This document shows, one piece after another, positions 1 through 12,332 of a DNA stretch of 64,000 nucleotides. Position 1 is the first letter of the stretch; the number at the start of each line of letters is the position of its first letter. A model generated the notes under the pieces. It was not told the DNA's origin. It saw only the letters and a list, made by a program, of their open reading frames with translations, and did no database searches. Made by a program: the position numbers and the translations under genes. The stretch covers positions 8,668,557 through 8,732,556 of the forward strand of contig CM030931.1 of the NCBI GenBank assembly GCA_018136815.1, given 5' to 3'. The stretch is from Isochrysis galbana (taxonomy: Eukaryota; Haptophyta; Isochrysidales; Isochrysidaceae).

Positions 1-451
1 GACAAGATTTCAAAACAAAGGCGCGGCAGCACCGGGGAGCACGCTCAGGTGTTGCTGAAAACCATGCCAGCTGATGAATACATTGAACAGCTCATATAAG
101 TTTGCCTTCAAGTGCGAAGGTGAAGCTGGCGCCACGGTGAAGATGCCGCCGGTACAAAGGCAGGTAACCTTTACTTTACGCGCAACACGCCGTGCGCACG
201 GGTGGCAAAGTGATCAGGAGGCGCGGCAAATTGGAAGGGCAAAGAGATTCAGACCAGCGTCACTGTCTTCATGACAAGATGGCATGGGGGAGGGATAGAG
301 CACTGTCCTCGTCCCTGTGGCAAGTTGTGGCCAAAAATAAATGGCGGCTTTAAACGTAAAGCCAGTGAGCCAAGGAGATGCTTCTAGATGATTTGATCTG
401 AAGATAGTGCGACTGCCGCGTGGGGGTAAAGCAGATGCACCACGACATTGC
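1..451. other. Intergenic, downstream of Mei2-like gene
   Basis: I see no convincing gene. The short reading frames here have no recognisable domain. The stretch is probably the 3' UTR and flank of the minus-strand gene that ends at 452. Confidence 0.4.
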
Positions 452-2780
452 TCACTGCCTTGGGCGACGTGGTTCGTGCAAGTGGTGCCACGGCTCACGG
501 ATGCCGGAGCCGTCCGACCGGAAAATAGCTGGTTGCATGGACTCATCCTCGTGACATAGAGACGAGTTGGAAAAGTGCGCCATGAGCGCGTCCTTTCCTT
601 GGATTCGTGCGTAATTGATCTGCGCCACTTTGTTTGAGCTAAACCGGCTCCACTTCCGACCGTTGAATTCCTCGTAGAACGCAGGCAGGCTTTTGTAGGA
701 GGTGAAGTTGATAAATGCATAGCCCACGTTGCACTTGTTCTCAAAGTCGATAGGCAAGTAGACAAGATCAAACTTTCCCGCGTGATTGGCGTCCATCAGA
801 CAAAGTAGCGTCTTCTGCGAGAACATGTTGGGGATGTTGCGCATCATCACCGTGGTGCGCCGGTCCTCGCCCGAAATGACCTTGGCTATATCAAAGGTTG
901 TGTTCGTCAGGGTGCGACGGTCTCCACCACGTTGGTTGTGCCTGTGCCGACGGCTATGATGCGAATCGTTGCCATGCGACGACTCGGATGAAGACGAGTG
1001 CTCGGACGCTGCGTCAGAATCAAAGCGGGTCTCGGAGAGAGCTCGATCGAGTGCCGCTTGTATGTTGCTCCCTCGGAATCCGGATGAGCCGTTGCGTGCT
1101 GGATGAGAAGGTGCGCGCGATGAAGCAAAGGCATCTTGCTCGTACATTGCCCTGACCTTGTCAAGTACTTGCAAGACGGCGGCATGTTCCCCCGTGTGCC
1201 TATTGGGCTCTTGAGCTGGGTTGGAGACTTGCTGAGACCGTTGGCTTGTAACGGAGGCTTCGAATGCATGCAGAACTTCGGGGGGGGGCGCAGCGTTGAC
1301 TTGCTGCAAGTGTGCCTGGGCAATCCATACCCATGCCTGGTGCAGTTGCGCCGGGGTGGGACCACCGGGCGGCAAGAGTGGCGCCTGCTGTTGAGATGCC
1401 ATCGGCATGGGTGGATGGGGTGCTATCGGCATGGACTGCTGCGGCGCGGGCGGCATTTGCATTCGACTTGGCATATGTTGCGTGGGATGGACATGCGGCG
1501 GCAATTGTGGTGGGGGCGGTATCTGCTGTAGGGACTGCATATGCTGAGCGGGTTGCATCTGCGGCGTGAGCTGCCTCTGTTGAGGGTTCTGCATCTGCTG
1601 CTGCAGCATACGCCAATCGTACGGATTATCTGGGCGACCCATAAACATGTTGTCCCGATAAACGCGGTCCAGCTGAGCAGTCAACTGCGCATTGAGGCGG
1701 GATTCAAGAACAGCTTGCGCCTGGGCCTCAAGAAGCTCCTGCTGGAGGTCATGTTGAGAAGGGTGTGGAGGCACAGGGCCCTGCCCAGACGGCATCCGGT
1801 GTTCCCATGCTTGCTGGGCGGAGTGGGACGGCATAAGGTCCTGCCGGAAGCAGTTGGGATCCTCGTTACCACCCAGGGTCTGCTCGGAAGGGTTGAAAGA
1901 AGCAGTGGTGGCGTTAACTTTCCCATAGGGCGGCAGCTGAGTTCCGTCTTGCGGTTGCGTATAGTGAGACAGCTGAGCCCTCTCTTGGGGAAGTGACAAA
2001 AGCCCATGGGTGCCATGAAATGGAACATTAAGGTTGGTCGATTGAGCTCCGCGTTGCCTCATCGAATCTTCGGAGAAAATGCCCGCGGCGCCGCCAGTTG
2101 GGTCGAAGCGCTCGGGTTCACCTTGGAAGGCTGGTGCGGGAGTAGCACTATGGTCAACGCCCCACGTCGCATCTTGCCATGAAAACCGATGGCCAACAAA
2201 GCCCGACAGGTAGTCCGAAGAAGGGTTCGACGCCATTGATGAAGCAGACGAGGCGATCGATTCTGGGTAAGGCCGAGAGCAGTCGGAATTGTTTGGGAAC
2301 TTTGGGACGTCGCCCCAACCCGAGGCCCCGCCGCTGGGAGCAGCAGAAGACATCTCAGCAAATGGCGGAGTGGTGCCGTTCTGGGGGGGCTTGCTGTTGT
2401 CGCAGCTCATTTTGAGCATGGCATCGGTCAACTCATCCCCTCGGCTGATCGAGAGAGGATTCTGACACACTGCGGGCGCGGCCCTCGGGGCAGACTCCGG
2501 CGCATAGCCTGTGAGGTCCCCAGCATGGCCCGACTCATCAAGGATGCTGTTTAAGCAGCGCAGGTTGACGGACGACTGCTCGCTCCCTGTGGGCGAGAGG
2601 GGGAGGCGGGCGCGCGTGGATCAGGAGTGAGTAGCCACGTGCATGTGCGTGGGCGGGGATGAAGGATAGCGGACGGGAGAGGGAGAGGGGCCAGGTGGGA
2701 CCAAGGAGGAGAGTAAGGCGATGATGCGCATGAGAAGGTTTCTGGAACAAAGGGAGGAGAATTGTCTCACCGTCATCCAT
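452..2780 (-). CDS. Mei2-like RNA-binding protein (C-terminal RRM_2)
   Basis: Predicted RNA-binding regulator. The clear evidence is the C-terminal Mei2-type RRM (RRM_2 family): TTVMMRNIPNMFSQ, then FDLVYLPIDFENKCNVGYAF and FINFTS, at plus positions about 530-880. The rest is long, low-complexity and rich in Gln, Pro, Met and His (about 1150-1650), followed by a Ser/His/Arg-rich linker. The reading frame stays open upstream of the first in-frame ATG (2419). I propose a 10-nt first exon, 2771-2780 (ATG at 2780, coding Met-Asp-Asp, donor G|GTGAGA), spliced to an acceptor CCCACAG so that exon 2 runs 2586-452. That gives 714 residues and fits phase exactly. The alternative is a start at 2419 (655 residues). 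Mei2-family proteins act in meiosis and differentiation in fungi and plants; the role here is inferred only from the domain. A CT-rich block lies just upstream. Confidence 0.87.
2587..2770 (-). other. Proposed intron 1 of the Mei2-like gene
   Basis: The 184-nt intron has donor GTGAGA and acceptor CCCACAG on the minus strand. It joins a phase-1 exon of only 10 nt to the long second exon. The support is splice consensus plus frame continuity; no transcript was available. Confidence 0.55.
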
Positions 2781-3850
2781 CTCGGAGGGCTCGCCGAGTA
2801 GTGCGATGGGACTAGCGAGTCGTGGCCCTGGCTCGCTCGCCCCGCGCTCGGCCCTGCTTCTCTGGCTCGCCACCCAGAGCTCCTGGAGACGGGGCGAGAC
2901 TCGTTGTTGCCGTTCCCCCCCTCCACCCCCGGTCCCTCTCCCCGCTTCACCACGCTCTCTCGCTCTCTCTTCCCAATCTCCTCGCGCCCCCCCCCCCCGC
3001 AGCCCCCCTCCTCCCCCGCTCAGGACTCGCTCTTCTCTCCCCTCTCTCCCCCGCACCACAACCATCATCATCTCCTCTCTTCATTCCCTCAGCAGCCCCT
3101 TGACCTGCTGCAATTTTCTCTCTCCCTCTCCCTCCTCGTCTTGTGCTCCCTCTCTTCTCTTCCATTCTCCTATCTCTTCCTCTTTGACATTTTTTCTTCA
3201 CAACAACCTCCTGTGGCACTTCTCGCTCACCCCTCCTCTCTCTCCCGTTCTCTTTCCTCTCCACAGATTTCTCGCCCTCCTCGTGGCCCTCGTCGAGCTC
3301 GCCGCCGTGCCCGCCCCCCCCCGCTGGCGGCTTTCTTCCGTTCCACCTCCGACTCTCATCCGCCCTCCTTCTTCAGCTCCAAATCTCTCCCCATTCTTTG
3401 GCGCTCCACTCGCCCATACTTTTCTTCACAACTCCAGGATTGTTTCGACCTCTCTTTTTACGAGTCTCTGGACCACCTCTTCTGCACAGCCCACACGCGG
3501 CGCCGGCTCCTCCCCCCCCCCCCTCCCCCCCCCCCCCCCCCCACACACACACACTCACACTTCCCCCGCGCCCGCCGGCTCGCTTTCTGGAAGTGCGCCC
3601 CCACTTCTCGGTCCATTTCGCCGGAGTTTGCCCGCCCACGGTTCTCTGGATGTGGAGTACGGCGGCGGGCGTCATCGCGTCGCGAGGCGGGGGAGGCCAC
3701 TGGGTGGCCCGCGGCCCCCGGGGGGGGGGGGGGGGGGGCTCCTAGCTGAGTATCTGCGGCTCTCTCTCCAGACGGCGCAACGAACCCATCTCCTTGATCG
3801 GTGTGATCATGTGATCATCTGATCATCTCTTCTGGGGGAGTAGCAGTTCA
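2781..3850. promoter_or_regulatory. CT-rich / poly-C upstream region of Mei2-like gene
   Basis: This is about 1 kb of strongly strand-biased DNA. The plus strand is C/T-rich with runs of C, a poly-C tract near 3513-3541 followed by (CA)n, and a G-run near 3720-3738. Long open frames pass through it only because of the composition. It probably contains the promoter and 5' UTR of the minus-strand gene at 452-2780. No specific motif was identified. Confidence 0.35.
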
Positions 3851-4856
3851 GGGGCCGGCGCTATGGCGCTATGGTAGGGCGGTCAAACACTATGTTAAGG
3901 TGGCGGGTTAGGGAATGGGGGTGGCGCGCGCGCGAGCGGCTGTCTGCCTCCTCCAGCTACCATGAGGCCTGGTGGCTGTGGAGGGCACCTGCAGGACCCG
4001 TGCGGCCGGTGGTGGGACCAGTGGGTATGTGGCCCCCGCCGCGCCCGCGCATGGTCCAGCTTCGCACCGCCTGGCGGAGGTGGGGTGGGCTCGGGTAATG
4101 GCGCTCATGCGCCGCTGCTCAAGGCGCTCGGCTGGGCATGGGGTCGAACGAGGCGGGGCGAGGGGGAGAGGGGCGGTCAGCCTGTTGAAGATAAGTCACG
4201 AGGCGCCACTTTCACCCTGGGAGCGTTCGCTTGAAGGCCCCAGGAAGGGCGCTGTGTGCATGAACGTCATTGGCATAGACGTATCCGCGGACTGACTTCC
4301 CTTTGCTGATCAGTGGCACATGGCTGTGTGGGGCGGCCATGCGCATCGTGCGGCTGCTCGAAGGCACCTCAGACATATGGGCAGTCGGTCCGGGGCGCCT
4401 CGCGTCCAAGGCGGCTTGCATTGTGCCGTGCGAGACCGGAATGGCCGGGGGTTCCGGACGTCAATCTACTGATGTGGGAGTGCCTATTCGAAAAAATTGA
4501 AGTTTGCGTTGTGCGCTTTGCATGTGACTGATGTGAAGGTTTGGGACTGTGAATTGCCATAGTGGGCAAGGTGTGATGCAACTTCTAGGCATTAATTGGT
4601 GCACAGTCACGAGTAGGACGTGTTGAATCGCGAGAGACTTTGAGCACGCATTCATTGTAACATCTATTTCTGGGTCGTGTCGCACTGAAAAGAAAATGGC
4701 ACCATGACACAGTTAATGTGCAAGGGTTGTAATAGCCGTCAGCATCCTTGGCATTAAAGGCTTCGCCTGGGTCACAAGTCGTAGGTATGAAGCCCACCCA
4801 ACTGCAAGGCGCGCGTGTCTAATTTGTAAACTTTCCAACGGAGGCGAAGCGCTCAC
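3851..4856. other. Intergenic, no gene recognised
   Basis: Mixed-composition DNA with several short open frames on both strands, none with a recognisable domain or a codon pattern like the neighbouring genes. A small piece near 3870 (GGCGGTCAAACAC) recurs in repeats near 41.8 kb. Confidence 0.35.
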
Positions 4857-5420
4857 TCACGGGTCACACTCCTCACAACAACTGAGCTCGGACAGAATCT
4901 CAGGCTCAGGATCGTCTGAGTTGCACCCTTGAGTGACAGAGGAGACAGAGCACTCAGAATCACTTGGTGGCTGCAAGGCACTCATCCTCACACATCTCAG
5001 CGATTGCCTCCCACCATGGCAAGCGGTGGTACACAAAACACCCGCAACACGACAAGCACAAGACATGCTGGCACATTTCACTAGAGGCGAACATGTGCAG
5101 GCGCCAGCAAGGCCCTTGGCCGGTGCCTCATCGCCGCCAGGCTTGTAGTCGTGCTCGCCGCGTGCCGCCTGCGTCTCTCGCTGCCGTTGCATCTTCAGCA
5201 AACGCCGCTTCAACGCGCGCTGTCTGTAGTATTGCGGAGTGCGCCGCAGCAGGCTCTGCTCCACTCGAGCTGCTAACTGGCTGTCAAACTCCTCACGCTG
5301 CGCCGCTGTTGCAGTCATGCCCATCCGCTCCAAGATGCGTGCCTGAAAGGAGCCGAACGCCTGCAGCCCAGGGTCAGCTTGCCAGCCCCTCTCCTGCGCC
5401 TCGCGCCCCCCTCTCTCCAT
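4857..5420 (-). CDS. Cys-rich CXC-like ORF, probably transposon-derived relic
   Basis: From ATG 5420 the frame encodes about 187 residues. A basic helical segment (QYYRQRALKRRLLKMQRQRE) is followed by DYKPG and then a cysteine cluster of the form C-x-C-x5-C-x4-C-x-C-x5-C-x3-C. This spacing resembles tesmin/TSO1 CXC domains and the cysteine-rich tails seen on some transposon proteins. The family-level assignment is an inference. The C-terminus is acidic and Cys/Ser-rich, ending CCEECDP. The N-terminus abuts, and partly reads into, the 0.7-kb dispersed repeat that begins near 5395, so the original 5' end has probably been replaced. The frame continues a little upstream without an ATG. Confidence 0.45.
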   Translation of the reverse strand: MERGGREAQERGWQADPGLQAFGSFQARILERMGMTATAAQREEFDSQLAARVEQSLLRRTPQYYRQRALKRRLLKMQRQRETQAARGEHDYKPGGDEAPAKGLAGACTCSPLVKCASMSCACRVAGVLCTTACHGGRQSLRCVRMSALQPPSDSECSVSSVTQGCNSDDPEPEILSELSCCEECDP

Positions 5421-6075
5421 CGCGGACACCCCCCGGGGTGGGCCCGTACATTCAACCCCAGCCCCTGCCCCCTGGCAGGGGCAGGGCACTCATCAATTCA
5501 GCCCAGACCCCTAGTGGGCGCGGGTCGCGAGCCGCACTCCCAGGCCCGCATGGGCCAGCTCTCGTACTGACTCCCCCCCCCATCCCTGGTCGCCAGGCAG
5601 ACAGGGGCCTCAGGGCGGCACCCAAGCCCAGCGAGGTGAGCGAGGGAGAGGCAGGGAGGGCCAGGGGCTGAGCCCCAGCCTCCACTGCCCCCTGAGCTGC
5701 CCCTGCTGGCCCTCTGGGCGCCCCTGAAGGACCTCTGAGAGCAGGCCATGGCGCGCCGCATGGCGACGCGCCGCAGGGACCGGGGCGGAAGAGAATGGAA
5801 TGAGGGAGAGGGGGGGATTTGCACCCCCCCCCCGATGGAGTGTGGTGAGAAACGAGCCCCGTTTGCGTTAGCAAACGGGCGAAGGGGGGCGGCTGGCGAC
5901 AGGAGGGGCGAGAAGAAGGGAGTGGCTCAAGACGTCCCTGTGGCAGGTATCGGGGGGCGCAGTCATTTATTTCTTCGAGGACCGCTCGCGGCGCGAGCTG
6001 TAAGGGCCGTTCTCCTTTTTTGACGAGAGGTTCCTCCCCCCCCCCGGTGCTTTTTCCCGGAGAGTCGGCCGGCGT
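5395..6075 (+). mobile_element. 0.7-kb dispersed element, family A, copy 1
   Basis: GC-rich non-coding element matching 28547-29215 in opposite orientation. Shared blocks include the CGGGGTGGGCCCGTAC segment, the GTGGGCGCGGGTC segment, CCATGGCGCGCCGCATGGCG (5746 on), a hairpin at 5858-5879 (9-bp arms CCCGTTTGC and GCAAACGGG around GTTA), and the segment running through TCAAGACGTCCCTGTGGCAG to a poly-C run. No open frame is conserved between the copies, so it looks non-autonomous. Confidence 0.7.
5858..5879. repeat. Perfect hairpin inside family A element
   Basis: Two 9-bp perfect arms, CCCGTTTGC and GCAAACGGG, surround a 4-base loop GTTA. The same hairpin, with loop TAAC on the plus strand, is at 28729-28750 in the inverted copy. 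Conservation in both copies suggests it belongs to the element. Confidence 0.8.
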
Positions 6076-7527
6076 CGTTCGGTCCGCCTCAATGGGTTTT
6101 CCCTCATTTTAACTTGTGGGGAGTTAGAATGGGAGCCGGGGGCCTGCGAGGGGGGAGATGTGGAGGGGTGCATAGGTGTATGTATCTGTGACAACAGCAC
6201 GCGCCAAGGTGTACGGGCAGGTGCGCTGAGGGCTGTCGTGTTAGTACCGGGCTAGTGAGAGTAGTGGTACTAATGCTCAGTTAGATTATTATTAACTTCT
6301 AAGGATGAAAATTGACCAAGTCAAGATTGAGGATTCATTACGAGATTTTTGGATATGGTGACCGGATAGGTGTAACTAGCACATATCCGGTGCCCTTTGG
6401 GCCCTAGACCCCCCACGGTAGCCCCCACAGCGATGCGTAACCAGAAAACGCGCAAATTGGCCCAGAAATCACTATCGCACTATCGCGGAGGGCCGACGTC
6501 CGACGCGAGCGCGGGCGAGGTCGGGCCGCTAATCGACGCGTCCCCGGCGCAGCGTGCCTCGGCCAGCCACAGCCATGCGCGTAGGCTGCCAGGAGCGCCT
6601 CCTACTGCCCCCCATGCCCGCCGCCGCCTCATCGCAAATCGCCCCCTCGCGTCCCTCGCTAGCGCGCCAACGGAGGGGTCCCGGAGCGCCCGAGTTAGGC
6701 GTGCGCCCGGGCGCGCTGCGAAAGCTTTCTTCGCCATCAGCCCGGTGTCCGGGCCAGCCAGGACACTAAATGAGCAGAATCCGCCGCGCCAGCGACGCCA
6801 ATCGCGCCAGCCGTGCGCCGTGCCATACCCAGCACCTGACCCCGCCCCAGCCCACACCCGCCTCGCAGCAAGCTTCCCTGGCAGAAAAGTCAGAGTTGGC
6901 GTCTCTCTCGGCAGGCGCGGCGGCGCGGCCGGTCAGCAGATCGGCTACAGGGCTCGAAGGGGTCGAATTGGGGGGGCAGTGCGCGTGTGTAGTCGTAAGA
7001 TATGTGTATGGACACTGTCTGTGCGCCGCATGGCGACGCGCAGGCAGTCCATATGTGCGCGTCTAGAGCCTGATTTCTAGTGTCTGTGGCATGTTTGAAA
7101 GGGCGCTGGGGGCACCATTCGTAACATAATTTAATGATATGTTTGTGAGAAATAAATCTATCTATCGTAGAGTTGTCAAATCATTTGTCGGTGAACAACA
7201 GAGAACTTATGTTTCCCGGTCGCTGCATTACAGTTGTTTCGCCAGGCCCTCACCCTCTCAAATCCTCCCCCGAGAGAATTCTCCTCTCCGGCCTCGCCAC
7301 TCGCGGCTGTCTCCCCGGGTGCCGGGGACTTGTCTGCTTGAGCCCAGTTTTTTCTTATTGTTATTGTCCCCCAGCCGAGACTTTTTCTCACACTGTGAGA
7401 GAACTGGGGAAGGGGAATTGGGTTGACGGTGGTTAAGGTTGGGTAGTAGGGAGGGTCACTAGCAAGCTGCCTCAAGCCGCACACGTAGCGGAGATTTTTA
7501 AGAAGATTTTTTTGTTACATCTGCGTA
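6076..7527. other. Intergenic between repeats, no gene recognised
   Basis: The open frames here (for example 6397-7080 +) lack any domain and look like by-products of high GC. A short repeat at 6220-6285 matches 10350-10420 in inverted orientation. A segment at about 6285-6330 (CTAAGGATGAAAATTGACC region) resembles 41826-41870. The sequence becomes AT-richer near 7100-7250. Confidence 0.35.
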
Positions 7528-7835
7528 TGTACGATCTAAGGTCGTTTGCCTTCATTTGGTACGCTAGCTCTAACGACTTATTTTTCTCCTCGTCTCCTCG
7601 AGATGTTCACCAACGTCACCACAATGAATCCTTGTCGAAGGAGGCCCTCTCGGGGCGCGCCCTCATACCGAGCCAAGGCGACGCCGTTCTCGTCGCGTAC
7701 GGGGTGCTCCTGGGCCTCTCCTTCGGGGTGCTCGCGGGGGGGGGGCTCATGGTAGGGTGAGAGTCCCCACAGGGAGGGGAAGAAACCCTGAGGGAAAGGA
7801 GACCAAATGAAGGCAAGCCGCCTTACGATCTACGA
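7528..7835. mobile_element. MITE-like element with ~35-bp terminal inverted repeats
   Basis: The left end carries GTCGTTTGCCTTCATTTGGT and the right end the near-complement ACCAAATGAAGGCAAGCC, both followed outward by ACGATCTA-type sequence. The element is about 300 bp with no credible open frame. A solo-like end with ACCAAATGAAGGCAAACGAC is at 12901-12921. Confidence 0.65.
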
Positions 7836-7912
7836 TCTACTACATTCGCAAGCTTAGGCGCACAGGCACAGGCACACACTCACTCACTATGCAACTTTCT
7901 ACTTTTCCCACC

Positions 7913-8282
7913 AACTAAGTGTATACTTAGTTCACATGGGGGAGGCGCCTCGTGCCCTCCCCCTCGGGCTCCAACTCTCCTCCGGGGGGCCCGTCGGTCA
8001 TCCTCAAACTCTGCGACTCTGCCTCTTCCTCTTGGCATGAGCTGAGCAATCACCATCCTGACCCAGACCCTAGTGGGCGCGGGTCAGGATGCGCACTCCT
8101 TGGCCCACATGGGCCAGCACTTGTACGGACCTCCCCCCCCTCCTCCTGGTCACCGGGCAGACAGGGGACGGAGGAGGGCGCCCAGGGTCAGCGAGGCATG
8201 CGTGGGAGAGGCAGGAGAGGCCAGGGGCTGAGCCCCAACCTCCACTGCCCCCTGAGCTGCCTGGCTGGCCCTCTAGCTCATT
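7913..8282 (+). mobile_element. Partial family A copy with AT palindrome at its edge
   Basis: It begins with the near-palindrome AACTAAGTGTATACTTAGTT (7913-7932). A GGGGAGGCGCCTCGTGCCC segment follows, then the CTAGTGGGCGCGGGTC block, the GGGCCAGCACTTGTACGGAC block and the GAGAGGCCAGGGGCTGAGCC block found in copies 1 and 2. It ends just short of the TTLL1 stop codon at 8343. Confidence 0.6.
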
Positions 8283-8342
8283 AGAAAATTAAACTATGGC
8301 CCCGCCAATTTCTTTGTCTTTGGCTCTATGTGTATGTGCACG

Positions 8343-10126
<1,784 letters not shown>

Positions 10127-10640
10127 CCGCTGCCTCCGCCGCAGGGCGGGACTGGGAGAAGAGAAGGGAGGGGGGAGGGAGGCATCTAAGATTACCAAGA
10201 TGAATAAAGAATTCCCCCTCGCCAACAGTCGCGCGCACTACAAGTCAACCAAACAAATAATAGTAGTAATTTATTAATCGAGGTTCATTTTTATGGCGTT
10301 GGGGATGATTCGGGGGAGCGTTCATAAATCAGGGGGGCGGTTGATACAATAAAACAACTGAGCGTTAGTACCACTACTCCCATTGGCCCGGTACTATCAC
10401 GACACCCCTCAGCGCACGCCTTGAAGTGGTGGCACAGACACACATACAGCTGACAGCTGGGAAACACGTTTTCACCGTGTTTCTACCAAGGTCAAACACA
10501 GCCGTGTTTTGCCGTGTTTCAAACCCCCTCAGTTTTTTCTTCCGTTTTTGTGCGGTGGCTTATGGGCAACGGATGCGGCGCGGCGGCGCCGCCGCGGCGC
10601 TGCGCCAGTGACGATAGTGGACGATACTCTTTCTCAATTT
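10127..10640. other. Intergenic with repeat fragment
   Basis: Holds the presumed promoter of TTLL1 and, at 10350-10420, a repeat matching 6220-6285 in inverted orientation (GAGCGTTAGTACCACTACTC). Next to it is a short area dense in CGTGTTT/AAACACG words (10455-10530). No gene is seen. Confidence 0.4.
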
Positions 10641-10641
10641 C

Positions 10642-11976
10642 TCAAACAAGGAGCGTGCGCAACTGCTCCTCACTTGGACTCACAGCCTCATCGCCAAGCC
10701 AATCGTCCTCGGCGTCGCTATCATCATCGCTGTCCCACTTTGCAACATCTGGAGACCATCCAGCACTTTGCACACGCATCTGCACATGCATCGATTCGTG
10801 ACAATAGACGAGCTTATCTGCGACATCATGGCGCATGCTCGACCGAGATTGAGAGTGAATTTGTCCGTACACCGACCAATTTCGTTCAGCAGCGGACGCC
10901 GCTGCAGGTTGTGATAGGACAGTTTGCGCCAAAGTTGCAAGCAACGGAACGTGCTTACCATAGACCATAGATAGTCCACCATTGAGATGGCTCCATCACC
11001 TTAGCAGTTTCAAGTGCCGATGGTCGTGAGAAGGCGCCTTGGCCGCTTTGGAAGACCGCAAATTCCCTCTCAACTTGCGCGACTCTTTGCACGACCTCGG
11101 GAGTTGCACAAGTGTATTGCCGCCAAGCCTCATCTTGATTGTTGATTGGGAGAGGCCATAATTGCATCGCGCAAACATAAGCGATCGAAGACAACGTGAA
11201 GACCATCCGTAGTTGCCTCATCCAAATCGCCTACCGTGCCCATGTATTGCGGGTCCAAAGCATACGCTGCGGCGTGCATTGGCGAGTGCAAATACTCCCA
11301 TCGTTCTGCGTGAATCTCTGCCAGCTGCTTGAACCACGGAACCTTACCTTGCAGCGATTCAATCCGTTGCCCGATTGTGAACATGTGATCATACACTTTG
11401 CCGATGCAGAAGGTGTTACTGTCTAGCAGACGGAGAAGCTTGACAAGAGGCATAGCCGCATAGAGAACCTTAATAAGAGGTTGCCAAAACCCCTCCTCAT
11501 CAAGCACGATGGCTTTCACCTTCCTTCCAATCTCTGCGTCAAGGTCAAGGTCCTCATCACACCATGTGCGATAGCAGACCGTCCCCGGGCCGAGAACTTG
11601 TGTGCCGCATATTCGAGCGTCACAACCACTTGCTAGAGCTCAGTCTTCGCACACGCAACATTCGAGACATCTCGCGGTATTTCCCCGCGAAACGTGTTTG
11701 CTTTGCACGATACAACCCAAAGTTAGACCCATGATTTGATGCAATCATCTCCCGCAGCTTTGTTCGCACCGGAGGGCTCTGAGCCACTCCGTCGCGAGCG
11801 GCACCGGCGGCTAGCCACACCTTCTCGAAGTGCTCCTGTGGTGCGTTGGAACCACGGGACACTGCAGCAATGTTTGCGATGGAGACCAACGAGACTCCCC
11901 GCCGTCCTCGGTGCCACAAAGCACTCTTCAGGTACACGAGCGCCGAGCGCCGAGCGTCGGCGCGACCTGCGCACAA
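10642..11976 (-). pseudogene. Decayed hAT-family transposase
   Basis: Three overlapping frames on the minus strand together read as the C-terminal half of an hAT transposase. The first segment (about 11620-11976) contains FEKVWLAAG. The second (11130-11519) reads FWQPLIKVLYAAMPLVKLLR, then YDHMF and LHSPMHAAAYALDPQYMG. The last (10642-10968) has the hallmark dimerisation region KHVPLLATLAQTVLSQP, SAAERNWSVYGQIHSQSRS and DKLVYCHESMH, then an acidic Asp-rich tail. One inactivating lesion is visible: a 7-bp tandem duplication (CCATAGA twice, plus strand 10958-10971) shifts frame inside WWTIYG-KHVP. Another shift lies near 11200 and a third near 11530. No intact N-terminal zinc finger or DDE region was found, and no terminal repeats were assigned. 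Confidence 0.85.
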
Positions 11977-12332
11977 AGGCGTATGCTGAGCGCATGAGGG
12001 CTCTAAAGCCGCTGCAGGTGACCGGGGACGAGGTCACGCTGGCCGAAAGCAACTCACGCACGGCCGACCTCGTCGCCTTCAAAGTCTACTGCTCGCGGCG
12101 CCTGAGCACGCAGGCGTAGCACGCGACACCCAAACCTTTTTTTTTGGTAGCGTGGCGCTTGAGTGTGTGCCCCGCCCCGCTAGGTACCTGGGCGACAGCT
12201 CATCGCGATGCGCCTTGACGCGAGTTTCGCGCCCCAAGCCCCGTCTCGAGGGCGGCGAAGAGGTCGGCGCCTGCCCCGTACATGTAGCGGTTGGCGTCTG
12301 AGACGAAAAAAAAATGGACATACGGGGTAAAT
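11977..12332. other. Boundary region between hAT relic and Cys-rich gene
   Basis: Probably the 5' remains of the hAT element plus the promoter of the next gene. A short minus-strand coding-like stretch (SDANRYMYGAGADLFAALE, about 12200-12305) has no recognised family. Confidence 0.3.

Noticed and set aside
2806-3822. 338-codon plus-strand open frame rich in Pro/Ser/Leu
   Set aside because: It runs through poly-C and CT-rich DNA; all frames are open there because of composition, and no domain is visible.
6397-7080. 227-codon GC-rich frame
   Set aside because: No recognisable domain, Ala/Arg/Pro-biased as expected from GC-rich noncoding DNA, and an equally long frame lies on the opposite strand.
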